64,000 nt of DNA from an uncultured Verrucomicrobiales bacterium (GTDB taxonomy: Bacteria > Verrucomicrobiota > Verrucomicrobiia > Verrucomicrobiales > Akkermansiaceae), in assembly GCA_937928735.1 (NCBI GenBank), contig CALFVF010000019.1, positions 1 through 64,000 of the forward strand, in the 5' to 3' direction. The number at the start of each line of letters is the position of its first letter. Positions within the stretch are counted from its first letter, which is position 1. A program made the translations under genes and the position numbers. The notes below the pieces were generated by a model that saw only the letters and a program-made list of their open reading frames with translations, was not told the DNA's origin and ran no database searches. Of this stretch, positions 56,778 through 64,000 are shown in pieces.

Positions 56778-57320
56778 TTAACCTTCGACAGCAGCCAGAG
56801 CATCTTCATTGATGGTTTTCTGGTCAGCCTCACTAAGCACCTTGCCTGTGACCTGTGTGGTGGTAGCCGCTACAAGACGACCAAAATCTTTCTTCAGCTC
56901 AGTCACCATAGTGGCACGCTCAGCCTTCGCGGCTTCTTCAGCTTTCGCGAGAATCGCCTGCGCAGAAGAAATAGCTTCTTGCGCTTTCTCCTCTGAGAGA
57001 GTCACAGCACTGGCTTTTGCTTCCTCAATAAGGCGCTTCGCATCAGCGTTTGCCTTCTCAATTGTCTCAGCAGTTGCTTTTTCGCTTTCTGCGAGCTGCG
57101 TCTCTATTCGTTTGAGCTTTTCCTCTCCCTCCTCAATACGCTTTGAGCGTTGCTCCAAGATGGCAAGAATGGGTTTAAACGCAAAAGTCTTGAGAACGAA
57201 GATCACGAGAATAAAGTTAATGACCTGCGCTATGAATAAAATCTTATTCCAGCCAAATTCTCTTGCTAACTCCGTGGCTACATTCCCACCTTCAGCAGCT
57301 GCTGCTAATACGGTCATCAT
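56778..57320 (-). CDS. atpF: ATP synthase F0 subunit b
   Basis: 180 residues: one membrane helix near the start (FIAQVINFILVIFVLKTFAF) and then a long charged helix (EEGEEKLKRIETQLAESEKA onward) forming the peripheral stalk. A single atpF is present, not a b/b' pair. It lies between atpE and atpH. Confidence 0.93.
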   Translation of the reverse strand: MMTVLAAAAEGGNVATELAREFGWNKILFIAQVINFILVIFVLKTFAFKPILAILEQRSKRIEEGEEKLKRIETQLAESEKATAETIEKANADAKRLIEEAKASAVTLSEEKAQEAISSAQAILAKAEEAAKAERATMVTELKKDFGRLVAATTTQVTGKVLSEADQKTINEDALAAVEG

Positions 57321-57443
57321 AATATCTATGTTTGCGTGTGTACGTTTATCTTCGTGTCTGCCAGCGCTTTTCTATGCGCTTTCACTTCTTACTGAGCTCT
57401 GCAAAAGTACAAAGCAAATAATCGAGTGAATGATTAGGTATAA

Positions 57444-57476
57444 ACTAGCGCCTCCTACTTAGCAGCAGACGCTAGT
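57444..57476 (-). promoter_or_regulatory. intercistronic hairpin between atpE and atpF
   Basis: ACTAGCG and CGCTAGT form a perfect 7-bp stem in the 176-bp atpE-atpF gap, with a weak U-tract. It could stabilise the upstream atpE message or attenuate, raising subunit c above the other subunits. Confidence 0.5.
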
Positions 57477-57496
57477 GAAAGTAACTAGAGCCTTGC

Positions 57497-57694
57497 TTAG
57501 CTATTAGGTAAAACAAAGAGAGTCAGAATGAAAAGACCCTCAATAAGAGCAGCAAGAATAATAGATAGAGTAAGAATAGGACCTGCTGCACTTGGGTTAC
57601 GCCCAGTAGCTTCTGTAGCTTTACCGCCTAAGATGCCAATGCCAATTCCACCTGCTAGCGCTGCTAATGCAACTGCGAATGATTTAGTAAACAT
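57497..57694 (-). CDS. atpE: ATP synthase F0 subunit c
   Basis: 65 residues, short for the family. Two helices joined by the polar loop EATGRNPSAAG. The ion-carrying Glu is in AALIEGLFIL. The following residue is Gly rather than the Ser/Thr of sodium-type rings, and no Gln is seen in the first helix, so a proton-type ring is inferred. Confidence 0.95.
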   Translation of the reverse strand: MFTKSFAVALAALAGGIGIGILGGKATEATGRNPSAAGPILTLSIILAALIEGLFILTLFVLPNS

Positions 57695-57785
57695 AGTATG
57701 TATTTTTTGTGTTTTATTCAGCAGCCCCCACCGTCACTATGCTATGGTCTGACTCCCGAGAGTGTATAAATCCGTATATAAATTC

Positions 57786-58661
57786 TTAGTGTTCAGCGCT
57801 TTCATCGTGCTCATCATGTTCACATATGAGCTTGAGAAACACTGCGCATAACAATGAGAAAACAAGTGCCTGAACCCCCCCGACGAGCAGCTCAATAAAA
57901 TAAAATGGTAGAGAACTTAACCAAGCGAACCAAGTACCGCCCAGCCCCATGAGAAGCTCCAAGGTCTGCTCACCTCCATAGATGTTACCAAAAAGCCGGA
58001 ACGAAAGAGCCAAAGGACGAATCGCAATAGAAACAATCTCAAGAACTCCCACTATAGCAAATATCATGATCATCATCGGCAATAGAAGACCTTTAAACTT
58101 CCCTTTGGGTGCGAATATGTGCGCCAAAAATCCTTTGATCCCGTTTTCAGTGATCGCCCAATAAAACCACAAGATTGCGAAAGTCAGCGCCATTGCTGAG
58201 GTCATATTTACATCCGCATTACCACCACGCAGAATGGGCTTATACACATGACCATCATGCCCCACATCCCATCCGACAGTACCAACACCGGGTATCAACC
58301 CTAAGTAGTTATTGATAATGATCAGCAAGAAGACTGAACCAAAGAACCAGAAGGTGCGCTTAGCGAGATGATCTCCCAACACACCAGCAAAGAAAGAATA
58401 GAGAGATTCTACAACCCACTCAGCGAAGTTTTGAAACCCCTTGGGCACCATCGCAAGCTTACCAGCACCTGCACGGCAAAACAAGATAATGACCAGAACC
58501 GCCAACCACGTAGCAACGTAGGAATTCGTAATAAATGGAAGCGACTCACTGAGCTGCACAGCGTTTTTGGGCAAAGCATGATGCCCGCCCTCAGCTGCCA
58601 TTGAGAAGCCTGCACTAGAGAGCGATGCCAGAAACGCGATAAAAGTATGACGCTTATTCAT
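57786..58661 (-). CDS. atpB: ATP synthase F0 subunit a
   Basis: 291 residues from ATG 58661, chosen because it starts an N-terminal signal-like segment (MNKRHTFIAFLASLSSAGFS). The conserved SIAIRPLALSFRLFGNIYGGE holds the essential Arg of the proton path, followed by the last two helices. A His/Glu/Asp-rich tail (CEHDEHDESAEH) ends the protein. It is the first gene of the operon; no atpI precedes it. Confidence 0.93.
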   Translation of the reverse strand: MNKRHTFIAFLASLSSAGFSMAAEGGHHALPKNAVQLSESLPFITNSYVATWLAVLVIILFCRAGAGKLAMVPKGFQNFAEWVVESLYSFFAGVLGDHLAKRTFWFFGSVFLLIIINNYLGLIPGVGTVGWDVGHDGHVYKPILRGGNADVNMTSAMALTFAILWFYWAITENGIKGFLAHIFAPKGKFKGLLLPMMIMIFAIVGVLEIVSIAIRPLALSFRLFGNIYGGEQTLELLMGLGGTWFAWLSSLPFYFIELLVGGVQALVFSLLCAVFLKLICEHDEHDESAEH

Positions 58662-59298
58662 AGAATAGATACTCCGCCTACAAACGGTTAACGGCGAGAT
58701 AGCGCGAATCTCAATGTCGAGCAAGTCTATTTGTGAAATTTTTCACAATCTTTTTGAGTTCGCCTTCTCATTGAACCGAGCACGCTGACATAGAATTTCC
58801 AGAGTGAGAGCCTTCACACCTTCTCTCGCATAATCATCAAACACTTACCACAAAAGTTCACCATGCGCAAAAAACTCCTCCATGGCTATGAGCACCTCCA
58901 CGACGCCCTCATTCTCAATCACAAGCCTCCTATACAGCCTTGCCTCCAGCTAAAGAAGATGACTCCTCTGCTGCTAGTTGCTTTATGACTCTATCTTCCC
59001 GCTCACCAAGAAACGAGCAGTTTGGGCCATCTTTCATCTTTTCCTTTCCCTCCCAGCGGTAAACAGCATCAGAGCCCAATCACCACCTCAGTGGTGAACA
59101 CGCGAAAACTTCTTGCCACAATCTACTTTAAACGTCTAACAAAAACTAACACCCACAAACCACCAAAAATTTGAGGAAATCTTTCACGCCTCACTTTGAT
59201 CCTTCATCGTGAAAAACCCTCAAACCCATGTGGTTCTAAGGAAAATTATCACCTTTTCTCTTTACAGTGGCTCACAAGTTAGCGAAAACTAGGACGCT
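58662..59298. other. intergenic region between atpB and HU
   Basis: About 640 bp of divergent promoter space. It contains the inverted repeat at 58731-58748 and one short plus-strand frame (58863-58988) that I do not believe. No RNA gene is recognised. Confidence 0.45.
58731..58748. promoter_or_regulatory. operator-like inverted repeat upstream of the atp operon
   Basis: TTGTGAAA-TT-TTTCACAA is a perfect 8-bp palindrome with a two-base spacer, 70 bp upstream of the atpB start. It could be a transcription-factor site; the regulator is unknown. Confidence 0.4.
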
Positions 59299-59574
59299 AT
59301 GAATAAAGCTGAATTAGTAGAAGCCGTCCAAAAGGCCCTCGGAAAAGAAACCACCAAACGCCACGCCACTGACGCTGTGGAAGCTGTCCTCGCATCTATC
59401 GCTAAAGGAGTGAAAAAAGACAAAAAAGTACAATTGATCGGTTTCGGTACATTTGAAGTGAAAAAGCGTTCTGCTCGTATGGGCCGTAACCCTAAAACTG
59501 GTGAGCCTATGAAGATCAAGGCTTCCAAGTCTGTTGGCTTCAAACCATCATCCACTCTCAAAGGTTCTCTATAA
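59299..59574 (+). CDS. hup: HU-family DNA-binding protein
   Basis: 91 residues. The MNKAELVEAVQKAL start, the GFGTFEVKKRSARMGRNPKTG arm (its DNA-contacting strands, quoted in parts) and the C-terminal FKPSSTLK are all standard. It compacts and bends DNA as a dimer. A terminator follows. Confidence 0.97.
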   Translation: MNKAELVEAVQKALGKETTKRHATDAVEAVLASIAKGVKKDKKVQLIGFGTFEVKKRSARMGRNPKTGEPMKIKASKSVGFKPSSTLKGSL

Positions 59575-59602
59575 TTCTTTTCTACAGAATTAACACATTA
59601 AA

Positions 59603-59630
59603 CTCTGGCCTAATCAGCCAGGGTTTTTTT
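59603..59630 (+). terminator. HU terminator
   Basis: CTCTGGC and GCCAGGG form a 7-bp stem (one G-T pair) with a 7-base loop, then seven Ts, about 30 bp after the stop. Confidence 0.85.
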
Positions 59631-59678
59631 ATACCCACTGCACTCCGTACACCACTATGGATAAGACCACTTCAAAAA

Positions 59679-61388
59679 CTAGCGGTGCACGAGCCGCACT
59701 GTACATTCCACGTCCACTCTCTGCCCATTCGGGTCAATAAATTCGACTCTCAAATCCTGCTTCCCACGAGTGAGGTTAAGCGCCTCAAAGTGCAGTACTG
59801 ATTTTCCCAGTGACACTGGCAGCTCCCAGACACTCTCTCGTAGACTCACTCGACACGTCTCAATCACTACGTCTTCATCACCTGACCTCTGGACTGTGAT
59901 ATCCACACGACTGCCGTGCTGAAAGTCCAGTTTCCAGTAATAAGGAGAACCTTCGTACTTCCCTCCCTCCACACGATCATCCCTCGTGAGCACTACTGGG
60001 TTCTCACTCTTGCGGTTGAGCCATATAGGAGGCCGCCCAGCCTGGTCTTCGCGAGTTTTTGTGACACTCAAAAACCATGTCTCATAGTGATTGAGTAATT
60101 CATCGAATTTCTCTGGTTGGGTGTTCGCTAGATTCGTTTTTTCTTTGGGGTCTTTTTGTAGGTTATAGAGCTGGATCGCCTCCTTTACTCTTCTGTTAGG
60201 AGCTTCTGAGTGATGCTGACTCATCAATTTCCAAGGCCCTTTTCGTATCATGAAGTTTTTGTACTTCACGGGGGTGCTTTCTTGGTTAAGCTGAGTGACT
60301 AGGAAGCTCTCGTTGTTGGCGGGCGGCTCTTCTCTGCTATTTAGCCGTGGAAGTAGACTATCTCCATCCAGCTCAAGGGCACTGACTGATCCGACTTGGC
60401 ATGCTTCTAGTAAAGTCGGCACTATGTCGATATGACTAGCAAGTTGCTCTATCTCACTGGCACGAGAAGAGAGCTCTTCTGGCCAAGTCAGCCAAAGTGG
60501 TGCACGCACGCCAGCCTCACCCACCTGGCCTCTCTGCGCCCGCTCTCTCTGATCACCCACTAGAGGGGCCGCGCCCTTATCACTCGTGCATAGAACGAGT
60601 GTTTTCTCTAGCACATCTAGGTTTGTTAACCTCTCTATGACCTTACCGATATTTTCATCAAGCTCTGTGAGGTGCTCATTCACTAACTGAGAGTCAAGGT
60701 CTTGACTCCCCTTTCCTACTTCGAGTGAATCATACACGATGTAGCAGAAAAACGGGAGTTCATGATCTCTTGAAGTCGTTAAAAAACGCAGCATTGCATC
60801 TGTATAGATCCCTCCACGCTTCCCTTTCATTTCCACTTCACGGTTATTCCTGTAGAGAATCACACCTCGATGATCCCCAGATGCTTTATTTCTGGCCGGG
60901 ACATGGAGTATAGCATCTTGAAATCCCTGATCAGAGGCTCGCATCGGATAATGGTCTCCCAACTGCCAGCTGCCATACGCACCTGTTCTGTAACCAGCGG
61001 CCGAGAGCATCTCAGCTATGGTCACCTCATCACCTGCCATCATTGAATGAGCCCCTTGAGAATGTATGACTCCAGTGCGATATGGATAGCGACCAGTTAG
61101 TATTGCAGCTCGACTTGGCGCACTCTCGGGTGTGGCGTAAAAGTCCCTCAGTACTAGCGAACGCTCTCTCAGAGCATCGAGATGCGGTGTCTCAACGCTG
61201 AGCCATGGGACTGCGCCTTCACTCTCAGCAAGTTGGTTGTGCCTCGCGTACTCAGAGAGACCAAAACCGTCTGCCACTATAACAATGACATTAGGAGTAG
61301 TGCTCTCTTCTAATATAGCTTCTTGTGCGTGGCTTCTCCCCCCGAGAAAACAGAGTATACAGAACAGAATATGGAGGTAGCGAGCCAT
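59679..61388 (-). CDS. secreted sulfatase-family protein, degenerate active site
   Basis: 569 residues with a signal peptide (ending SHAQ). The fold is clearly sulfatase: NVIVIVADGFG at the first metal strand, ESAPSRAAILTGRYPYRTG at the formylglycine position (Ser-type S-x-PSR), late GVRAPLWLTWPEE and GPWKLM. Several catalytic positions differ: ADG instead of ADD, GSWQLG instead of GKWHLG (Lys and His lost), SDKG instead of SDNG, and no P-H motif after PFFCYIVY. A beta-rich ~110-residue C-terminal domain follows. It is probably a non-catalytic or altered-activity homologue. Exported. Confidence 0.85.
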   Translation of the reverse strand: MARYLHILFCILCFLGGRSHAQEAILEESTTPNVIVIVADGFGLSEYARHNQLAESEGAVPWLSVETPHLDALRERSLVLRDFYATPESAPSRAAILTGRYPYRTGVIHSQGAHSMMAGDEVTIAEMLSAAGYRTGAYGSWQLGDHYPMRASDQGFQDAILHVPARNKASGDHRGVILYRNNREVEMKGKRGGIYTDAMLRFLTTSRDHELPFFCYIVYDSLEVGKGSQDLDSQLVNEHLTELDENIGKVIERLTNLDVLEKTLVLCTSDKGAAPLVGDQRERAQRGQVGEAGVRAPLWLTWPEELSSRASEIEQLASHIDIVPTLLEACQVGSVSALELDGDSLLPRLNSREEPPANNESFLVTQLNQESTPVKYKNFMIRKGPWKLMSQHHSEAPNRRVKEAIQLYNLQKDPKEKTNLANTQPEKFDELLNHYETWFLSVTKTREDQAGRPPIWLNRKSENPVVLTRDDRVEGGKYEGSPYYWKLDFQHGSRVDITVQRSGDEDVVIETCRVSLRESVWELPVSLGKSVLHFEALNLTRGKQDLRVEFIDPNGQRVDVECTVRLVHR

Positions 61389-61430
61389 AGTCCACGTAGG
61401 CTACTTAGGGACTAGCCGCCTAATCCAGAT

Positions 61431-61463
61431 AATTCTACTAGATAGTTTTTTTCAGGCGGTATT
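61431..61463 (+). repeat. solo right end of the intergenic element family
   Basis: AATTCTACTAGATAG, a T-run, CAGGCGGTATT matches the right end of copies A-C. It lies between the sulfatase and ThuA genes; a left end is not recognisable. Confidence 0.65.
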
Positions 61464-61477
61464 CGCTCTGCCGCTTT

Positions 61478-62539
61478 CTATTTTGAGAAAGTGGCTCTCT
61501 TTCTCACTTTCGCCTTAGGATTCACGCCAAGGCCCTTAGGGACAATGGGACTCTCAAATCCCGCTAGATCCTCTGGTTTCACACCAAGTATATACCCTCC
61601 ATTATAGAATGCTGTGGGGGTGAAATCACCAACAAAGTCGATGTTACTATCTGCTACAATTTGATCCTCGAGCCCATTCACCCAGTAGGCTCCATTAATT
61701 AGTAGGCGGCGGTAGCTCGCATCGAGTATGTCCTCTGAAGCCCCCTGAGTGGAGTGAAAGACTCTTCCCTTCTGGCCAGATTTCCCTGTGTAGTGCCTTG
61801 TCCAAGTGGATGGAAAAGGAGGCTTACTCTCATCTCTCGCGGACTCCGCACGTAGCTCCATGAGAGGCTGGGAATTGGTCAGAACTTCAAATGTCTCATC
61901 GGCCTCCCCCACATAGGCTCCCGCATAACAAAATGCATTGTCCTCCACACCGCGTAAAATAGGATGATCCTTCTTCTCAGCTACGATCTGTATCTGCGTG
62001 CCTTGCACGTGGTTTTTCCCATAATGGCCGACCCATGTATTTCCCAACACTTGATGCCCGAATCCCTTTAGATAGTCTTCACCTTCATATTTGAAGTCGA
62101 AGCGTGAGTAGGTTTTTCCTGCTGGTATCTTAAAGGCATGGGAGGAAGTGCGCAGTCCAAGCACTGGCTTACCCTGGTCTAGGTAATTCACAATGTACTT
62201 CATCTGCTCATCGGGCAGATCCAGGAAACGGGTAAATATCACCATGGAATCAGCTGTCTCTAGAGCCTCGAGACCTTGAATATTGGAAGCTCCTGCTTCA
62301 ATAAAACCTTTTTCATCCACACCAAAGAGTACGGTACAGCGGAAACCGTGATGCTTCGCAAGAATACGCGCGAGAGCCGGGCATGTTTGTTCCGCACGAT
62401 ACTCATGGTCAGAGGCAATAAAGACGATGTGCTTCCCCTTCCCTGGCCCCTCTGCTCCCTCGTAGACGATTTGCGCACTCAGTGGCAGTAGGCAGACAGA
62501 GGCCAATAAGCTAAGAATAGATAGGATAGAAAGTCTCAT
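61478..62539 (-). CDS. secreted ThuA-like (trehalose utilisation) domain protein
   Basis: 353 residues with a signal peptide (LLPLSAQ). The class-I glutamine-amidotransferase-like fold of ThuA is seen: IVFIASDHEYRAEQT at the first strand, DSMVIFTRFLDLPDEQM, and GKPVLGLRTSSHAFK. The ThuA family lacks a normal amidotransferase triad. PVC bacteria encode many exported copies near sulfatases and PQQ/cytochrome proteins, as here; they probably act on sugars. The function is unproven. Confidence 0.82.
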   Translation of the reverse strand: MRLSILSILSLLASVCLLPLSAQIVYEGAEGPGKGKHIVFIASDHEYRAEQTCPALARILAKHHGFRCTVLFGVDEKGFIEAGASNIQGLEALETADSMVIFTRFLDLPDEQMKYIVNYLDQGKPVLGLRTSSHAFKIPAGKTYSRFDFKYEGEDYLKGFGHQVLGNTWVGHYGKNHVQGTQIQIVAEKKDHPILRGVEDNAFCYAGAYVGEADETFEVLTNSQPLMELRAESARDESKPPFPSTWTRHYTGKSGQKGRVFHSTQGASEDILDASYRRLLINGAYWVNGLEDQIVADSNIDFVGDFTPTAFYNGGYILGVKPEDLAGFESPIVPKGLGVNPKAKVRKRATFSK

Positions 62540-62640
62540 GATAATTAAGTATCAATACACCAGCCCTGCTCTTTATGCCTAGCATAAATCACCTTATGTT
62601 TTGTAAAAACTCTGCTTGGATGTATCTCAGAATCTCGACC

Positions 62641-63453
62641 TCAAGGGGCAGAAAACACGTAACGCCCTTGTTCCAGTCCAACATTCGGTGGAACTCTATA
62701 TTTCTCAAACCACTCAAAGCCTTCCTCCAAATTACTCCAGAAATCATGCCACTGGGCCTCTCTGCCACTCCGCATGCGCTGCCTACCACTCTGTTGATTC
62801 CATCGGAAAGGAAAACTGTGCACCCTAAAGAATGGCTGCCCATGCTTAAGAGCCGCATCACATAGAGTGTAAATGTCCTCTATCCCTTGATCTGTCATCG
62901 CAAAACATCCAATGGAAAGACTCCCCCCATGCACCATGATGAAGCTCCCTGTGCGCTTGTGAAATTGATCATATTTATTAGGGTAACCGATATTAAATGC
63001 TAGGTGGTAGCGGCTATCTGGCTTCATTCTCTGTGCCGTTACGTAATAGAATCCCTCCGGGGCCTGTCGATCCCCCTCTGCTGTCTTCGCTCCCAGACGC
63101 CCAGACATACCAGCAATAGGATATGTAGCGAAAAGCTCAAACTTCTGACCCTTCTCCAGCCACAACTCAAGAACCCTCTCTTCTTTAAAGATCCGCAGAA
63201 ACACCGCTGAACCCCACGCTAAGCCCGCCTCTTTCAACTCCGCTTCGAGCCTCGGTCTCACAGCCTCTTTGATGCGTTTGGCTCTTATGGCTCCATTTGC
63301 ATATTCTTGCTGATTCATCACAACACGGCTCTTGGCACTCCTGACACTATCACCTCGACAAGAAGAACACATCACAGAGAGCATAAGAGCACTGATCGCA
63401 TTCACCTTCAATAGCCACTTTAGCTCGATCTCCTTCAACATTCTTCCAACCAT
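62641..63453 (-). CDS. L,D-transpeptidase (YkuD) lipoprotein or exported protein
   Basis: 270 residues. A membrane/signal segment (NAISALMLSVMCSSC) with two Cys could be a lipobox. The catalytic YkuD motif is present, IMVHGGSLSIGCFAMTD (His, Ser, Gly, Cys). These enzymes make 3-3 peptidoglycan cross-links or attach proteins to the wall; this subgroup resembles those with a murein-tripeptide function. An alternative start is Met5 (MLKEIEL). Confidence 0.85.
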   Translation of the reverse strand: MVGRMLKEIELKWLLKVNAISALMLSVMCSSCRGDSVRSAKSRVVMNQQEYANGAIRAKRIKEAVRPRLEAELKEAGLAWGSAVFLRIFKEERVLELWLEKGQKFELFATYPIAGMSGRLGAKTAEGDRQAPEGFYYVTAQRMKPDSRYHLAFNIGYPNKYDQFHKRTGSFIMVHGGSLSIGCFAMTDQGIEDIYTLCDAALKHGQPFFRVHSFPFRWNQQSGRQRMRSGREAQWHDFWSNLEEGFEWFEKYRVPPNVGLEQGRYVFSAP

Positions 63454-63462
63454 AATGGATAC

Positions 63463-63489
63463 TAGTGAATTCTACTAGGTCGTTTTTTA
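63463..63489 (+). repeat. solo right end of the intergenic element family
   Basis: TAGTGAATTCTACTAGGTCG plus a T-run matches the right end of copy B/C (TAGTGAATTCGACCAGTTCG). It begins 10 bp upstream of the L,D-transpeptidase start codon, so it may influence that promoter or leader. Confidence 0.65.
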
Positions 63490-63589
63490 TCCATTTCGCC
63501 TCAGACACCATCGCTCAAACACCACACACAGTAAGTTCATTTATAGCGATTTAAGACAAACACGCCCTCCAGACTCATTCTTTCTGCCC

Positions 63590-63627
63590 GTTCATGAACG
63601 CAATTCTAACTATTTTGTTCATAAACA
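63590..63627. promoter_or_regulatory. paired palindromes upstream of the YHS-domain gene
   Basis: GTTCATGAAC (63590-63599) is a perfect palindrome, and TGTTCATAAACA (63616-63627) is a near copy 27 bp downstream centre to centre. A -10-like TATACT (63646-63651) follows. Two similar sites suggest one dimeric regulator. Confidence 0.45.
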
Positions 63628-63712
63628 TTTTGATTTTTTGAGGAATATACTCTTAGTTCCCCACTCTCAACCTCAATAAGAGCAAAAGCTCCAACCAAAA
63701 CAATTAACTATT

Positions 63713-64000
63713 ATGAAATTAATTAAAACATTCTTTGCCGTCGCGGCTACTTCACTCCTCACAGCAGGTGCTGCGATTGCTGACATGGCTCCACAACTTC
63801 AGGGATACTGCCCAGTCGCTTACCTTGCAGTTGACAAGGCTCTTAAGGGATCTGCTGAGTTCCCAGCCAAGCACGACGGCAAACTCTACTACCTCGTTAG
63901 CGCTGACGCAGTGAAGGCATTTAACGAGTCACCTGAGAAGTTCTTACCTCAGTACGATGGATACTGTGCTTATGGCATGTCACTCGGAAAGACTTTTGAA
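63713..64000 (+). CDS. YHS-domain exported protein (partial, runs off window)
   Basis: 96 codons from ATG 63713 to the window end, no stop. A signal peptide (TSLLTAGAAIAD) is followed by a YHS domain: GYCPVAYLAVDKALKGS, then GKLYYLVSADAVKAF and PEKFLPQYDGYCAYGMS. The GYCPVAY opening and the GYCAYG end carry the conserved Cys. YHS domains are found in metal-binding and redox-linked proteins; this short exported type is common in marine bacteria. The missing C-terminus is outside the window. Confidence 0.85.
   Translation, partial: MKLIKTFFAVAATSLLTAGAAIADMAPQLQGYCPVAYLAVDKALKGSAEFPAKHDGKLYYLVSADAVKAFNESPEKFLPQYDGYCAYGMSLGKTFE

Noticed and set aside
58863-58988. 41-codon plus-strand frame between atpB and HU
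   Set aside because: No ribosome site, no recognisable protein features, in promoter space.

Overview
The window looks like a chromosomal segment of a marine-type Verrucomicrobiota (PVC) bacterium. This is inferred from gene content, not from any search. The indications are: a ~600-residue protein ending in a GreA-like domain; secreted ThuA, sulfatase, PA14-cytochrome and propeller proteins; a secreted metalloprotease with a DxDNDGxxNxxEYxxGxDP segment; a very large Sec-exported YD-repeat protein; and few strong Shine-Dalgarno sequences. No rRNA, tRNA, CRISPR array, prophage or secretion-system operon was seen.

Layout. 1-14,400 is an accessory island on the minus strand. It holds an 11-kb rhs/YD-repeat gene with a signal peptide, its C-terminal toxin and immunity gene, then a displaced second Rhs tip with a different toxin and immunity gene, then a third AT-rich immunity-like gene, a toxin-like remnant and the first codons of an IS3-type transposase. 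14,400-17,350 is a secreted propeller/cytochrome pair. 17,600-22,430 (plus) holds a phosphatase, a POT peptide transporter carrying a pseudopilin-like insert, TatD and a metalloprotease. 22,550-30,320 (minus) holds an RNA helicase, RlmB, an FtsB-like protein, enolase, a GreA-like protein, thioredoxin and a Pro/Ala-rich membrane protein. 30,500-43,450 is mixed housekeeping: aroD, a YhaM-like HD protein, arsM, an M20 peptidase, mannose-1-P guanylyltransferase, an MGDG-synthase-like glycosyltransferase, a PBP5-like pseudoenzyme, an RRM protein and nadA. 43,500-49,350 holds a two-part sodium symporter, a cyclophilin, plsY-gpsA and a YadA-head-like protein. 49,770-58,660 holds an NHL propeller and the complete atpBEFHAGDC operon, with an extra lipoprotein gene between atpG and atpD. 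59,300-64,000 holds HU, a catalytically degenerate sulfatase, a ThuA protein, an L,D-transpeptidase and the start of a YHS-domain protein.

The most interesting signals are these. (i) The Rhs tip array: a 653-bp, ~94% identical, in-frame repeat flanks toxin 1 and its immunity gene, so one recombination would swap in toxin 2. (ii) A family of intergenic elements with ~30-bp terminal inverted repeats (three long copies, one degenerate copy, five solo ends), several abutting or supplying stop codons. (iii) A GspG-like domain inserted in a peptide transporter. (iv) Two enzyme homologues (PBP5-type and sulfatase) that have lost catalytic motifs. (v) A lipoprotein gene embedded in the ATP synthase operon.
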